A program made the position numbers and the translations under genes. 9,052 bases of DNA from an uncultured Lachnospiraceae bacterium (GTDB lineage: Bacteria; Bacillota_A; Clostridia; Lachnospirales; Lachnospiraceae), in assembly GCA_947175285.1 (NCBI GenBank), contig CAMWMM010000173.1:1-9052 (forward strand), in the 5' to 3' direction. Under the pieces are notes generated by a model. That model did not search any database. It saw only the letters and a list, made by a program, of their open reading frames with translations, and was not told where the DNA came from. Positions 6,959-9,052 of this stretch are shown here, in pieces; the stretch's first letter is position 1; each line of letters begins with the position of its first letter.

Positions 6959-6976
6959 GGTTAGTCACCACTAATT
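6959..6976 (+). repeat. Dyad before the exporter ribosome binding site, related to 1763-1782
   Basis: GGTTAGT-CACC-ACTAATT has a 5-bp perfect core (TTAGT/ACTAA) and extends to 7 pairs in RNA through two G·U pairs. It begins GGTTAG like the dyad at 1764-1781. The loop-closing pair is T-A here and C-G there, so pairing is kept although bases differ. It lies directly before AAAAGGAGG (6977-6985). Confidence 0.45.
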
Positions 6977-6995
6977 AAAAGGAGGTATTGTTTCA

Positions 6996-8786
6996 ATGAA
7001 ACAAAAGTCAAATGAAATCGGACGGTTGTTCCAATTTATGGGAAAACACCGTACATTGCTCAATGTATCCCGGTTTTTATCGGGAATCAGTGCATTATTC
7101 ATCATGTGTCCATTTTTGTGTGTCTATTTTGCTGCAAGGGATTTGGTATCTATATTTGCTGGAAAGACAATAGATACAGAAAATTTGGTAAAGTGGGGCG
7201 TGACAGCGCTTGTGTTGGAACTGATTGGTTTGCTGCTTTACTTCATAGCATTGTTATGTTCCCACGTTGTAGCGTTTCATACAGAGAAGAATTTGAAAAT
7301 GGCTGCATTAAAGGCTCTTTCAAAAATGCCTATGGGATATTTTGATGTGAATCCAAGTGGAAAACTTAGGAAAATTATTGATGAAAACAGTTTTCAAACA
7401 GAAACTTTTATTGCACATCAGCTTCCAGATCTTGTAGGCGCACAGGTTACAATGATTGCGAGCGTTATACTTATGCTTGTTTTTGATTTGAGAATAGGCA
7501 TTCCTTTGATACTTTTGTATGGAATCGGTTTTTTCCTGCAAGGAGCTTTAATGGGTAAAGAGAGCAGGGAATTTATGATGCAGTATCAGGATTCTTTAGA
7601 GAAAATGAACCACGAAGCAGTGGAATATGTCAGAGGCATATCAGTAGTGAAAGTATTCGGGCAGACGGTCAGGTCATTTACTAAATTTAATACAACAATT
7701 AATGATTATAGAAAACAGGCACTTGCATATACAATGTCGTGCAGGAAAGGAATGGTAGCGTTTAATTCAGTTATCAACTCGAATTATCTGGTACTTGTTC
7801 CGGCAGCAATTATTATTGCTATGGTTTCAGATAATCTTATTGGATTTATGCAGAGCTTTTTATTCTATCTGATTTTCTCTCCTGCCTGTGCAGTTATGTT
7901 AAATAAAATCATGTATATGACAAGTTATAAAATGCAGGCAGAGGAAGCTATGCGTAGGATTGATACTATATTGACTGCTACGCCACAACCAGAAGCAGAA
8001 AAACCCAAAACAACAGATAAAAATGATGTGGTTTTTGAGGATGTGACATTTGCTTATGAAAATACGGAACACCCGGCAGTTTTGAATTTAAGTTTTGTTG
8101 CGAAGTCAGGAACAACGACAGCATTGGTGGGACATTCAGGATCGGGAAAAAGTACAACCGCCAGTCTGATACCACGTTTTTATGATGTGCAAAGTGGACA
8201 GATTAAGATTGGAAATGTGGATATTAGAAATATTTCCCATTCTGATTTAATGAAAAAGGTAGCATTTGTTTTCCAAAATCCCAAATTATTTAAAGACAGC
8301 CTATTAGAAAATATCAGGGCAGGCAGACCGTCAGCTTCAAGAGAGGAAGTCCTGAAAGCGGCTCATCTGGCACAATGCGACGATATTATTGCAAAGTTCC
8401 CGGAAGGGATTGATACAGTGGTGGGAAGTAAAGGCGTTTACTTATCTGGTGGAGAAACACAGCGTATTGCGATTGCAAGAGCGATTTTAAAGGATGCGCC
8501 AATCATTGTTCTGGATGAAGCTACTGCATTTGCTGATCCGGAGAATGAGCAGCAGATTCAGAAGGCATTTGAAGGTCTGGTTTCCGGAAAAACTGTTATT
8601 ATGATCGCACATCGTCTTTCAGCAGTGCAGGAAGCTGACCAGATTCTTGTAATGAAACAAGGCGAGATTGTGGAAAAGGGTACACATAAGGAATTAGTAA
8701 ACCTGAACAGGGAATATGCCCGTATGTGGAATAATTACATGAAAACAACAAACTGGCATATAGGAAATGAGGTGGAAGTATGTTAA
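6996..8786 (+). CDS. Exporter-fold ABC half transporter (membrane domain plus ATPase), YbtP/YbtQ-like
   Basis: A 596-residue protein with the membrane domain N-terminal and the ATPase C-terminal, from ATG 6996 with AGGAGG at 6980-6985 and a 10-base spacing. Six membrane segments lie at about 25-47, 67-92, 143-163, 166-186, 253-275 and 281-302. The ATPase domain starts near 345 with A-loop Tyr354. It has Walker A GHSGSGKS (379-386), Q-loop Gln427, signature LSGGETQR (483-490), Walker B IIVLDE (503-508) and switch His539. All catalytic residues are present. The D-loop reads AFADPE instead of SALD. It overlaps a second, similar gene by 7 bases, so it is built to work as a heterodimer. With a PchR/YbtA-like regulator and a shared operator, siderophore or metallophore import as in YbtPQ/IrtAB is the leading idea. 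Export of a peptide or drug remains possible. Confidence 0.9.
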   Translation: MKQKSNEIGRLFQFMGKHRTLLNVSRFLSGISALFIMCPFLCVYFAARDLVSIFAGKTIDTENLVKWGVTALVLELIGLLLYFIALLCSHVVAFHTEKNLKMAALKALSKMPMGYFDVNPSGKLRKIIDENSFQTETFIAHQLPDLVGAQVTMIASVILMLVFDLRIGIPLILLYGIGFFLQGALMGKESREFMMQYQDSLEKMNHEAVEYVRGISVVKVFGQTVRSFTKFNTTINDYRKQALAYTMSCRKGMVAFNSVINSNYLVLVPAAIIIAMVSDNLIGFMQSFLFYLIFSPACAVMLNKIMYMTSYKMQAEEAMRRIDTILTATPQPEAEKPKTTDKNDVVFEDVTFAYENTEHPAVLNLSFVAKSGTTTALVGHSGSGKSTTASLIPRFYDVQSGQIKIGNVDIRNISHSDLMKKVAFVFQNPKLFKDSLLENIRAGRPSASREEVLKAAHLAQCDDIIAKFPEGIDTVVGSKGVYLSGGETQRIAIARAILKDAPIIVLDEATAFADPENEQQIQKAFEGLVSGKTVIMIAHRLSAVQEADQILVMKQGEIVEKGTHKELVNLNREYARMWNNYMKTTNWHIGNEVEVC

Positions 8787-9037
8787 AGAAAATGTTTGCA
8801 TTAAGCGATAAGGGATCAAAAGATTTAAGGGGCGGCATTATTGCAACAGCAGCCAGTCATATCAGCTTGTTACTTCCCGTCAGCCTGCTTATGATGATTG
8901 TTCTTGATATTTTAAATGTTATATCAGGAAATACGCAGGAACTTGAGAATAACATTGGAATATACATAGGCTTGACGGTTGTAATGTTTATCCTTGTATT
9001 TATTGTCTGTATAATGGGGTTAAAACCCTCGCCTTAA
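8780..9037 (+). pseudogene. N-terminal fragment of a second exporter-fold ABC half transporter
   Basis: ATG 8780 overlaps the previous stop (ATGTTAA) and is preceded by GAGGTGG at 8769-8775. The 85-residue frame begins MLKKMFALSDKGSKDLRGGI, the usual opening of the partner subunit in such pairs. It then has a membrane segment at about 27-49 and the start of a second at 60-79. Family members are about 580 residues, but here the frame turns into LKPSP and a stop at 9035-9037. The change falls at about codon 79-80 (near 9014), exactly where two abutting inverted repeats begin. I read this as a gene interrupted by inserted sequence, with the rest beyond the window. The alternative is an assembly junction. 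If real, the heterodimer partner is lost and the 6996-8786 protein lacks its mate. Confidence 0.6.
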
Positions 9038-9052
9038 GGCGAAACCTTTAGG
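9017..9052. repeat. Abutting inverted repeats at the right edge, possible end of an inserted element
   Basis: GGGTT-AA-AACCC (9017-9028) is followed directly by the perfect palindrome TCGCCTTAAGGCGA (9029-9042), then CCTTTAGG at the last bases. This GC-richer, hairpin-dense stretch is unlike the coding sequence before it and interrupts that frame. Subterminal hairpins without classical inverted ends are typical of IS200/IS605-type elements, but no transposase is inside the window, so the identity is unproven. Confidence 0.4.

Noticed and set aside
9029..9042. TCGCCTTAAGGCGA as terminator of the exporter-fold operon
   Set aside because: Only 5 pairs with a TTAA loop and no T-run; it interrupts a gene fragment instead of following a complete gene.
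1..9052. CRISPR arrays, tRNA or rRNA genes, phage genes
   Set aside because: No regularly spaced repeats, cloverleaf-like segments, rRNA-like stretches or phage structural genes were seen on reading the window.

Overview
The window reads as an AT-rich Firmicutes chromosome segment, most likely a gut Clostridia/Lachnospiraceae relative. The evidence is strong AGGAGG ribosome binding sites, tightly overlapping genes, a Gram-positive style lipoprotein signal and an AT-biased codon choice. All genes lie on the + strand. The organism is inferred from style only; no marker gene is present.

Layout: (1) 2-568, the C-terminal part of a polytopic membrane protein whose start lies left of the window. 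(2) 665-1630, an AraC-family regulator with a PchR/YbtA-like N-terminal region. (3) 1632-1803, a 170-base control region with a repeat-type operator, a TAGATA-17-TATAAT promoter, an intrinsic terminator hairpin in the leader and a perfect 8-bp dyad next to the ribosome binding site. (4) 1804-6816, a five-gene importer operon in the order permease, permease, ATPase, ATPase, lipoprotein substrate-binding protein. Subunit lengths and motifs fit the NikABCDE/CntABCDF subgroup of the peptide/nickel family better than OppABCDF. It is closed by a terminator at 6842-6872. (5) 6890-6995, a second control region that repeats the first: the same TAGATA-17-TATAAT promoter, related upstream operator sequence and a related dyad next to the ribosome binding site. 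(6) 6996-8786, a complete exporter-fold ABC half transporter, and from 8780 the start of a second one. The second is cut off after about 79 codons, where the sequence turns into two abutting inverted repeats that run to the window end.

Working model (inference): the regulator senses a small ligand, probably a metal chelate or siderophore, and switches on two operons through a shared operator. One operon is a lipoprotein-dependent Nik/Cnt-type importer. The other is a pair of exporter-fold ABC proteins of the kind that import siderophores in YbtPQ and IrtAB systems. No metallophore biosynthesis gene is visible, so uptake of a ligand made by others is possible. The second exporter half looks disrupted, perhaps by an inserted element, so that module may be non-functional in this strain.
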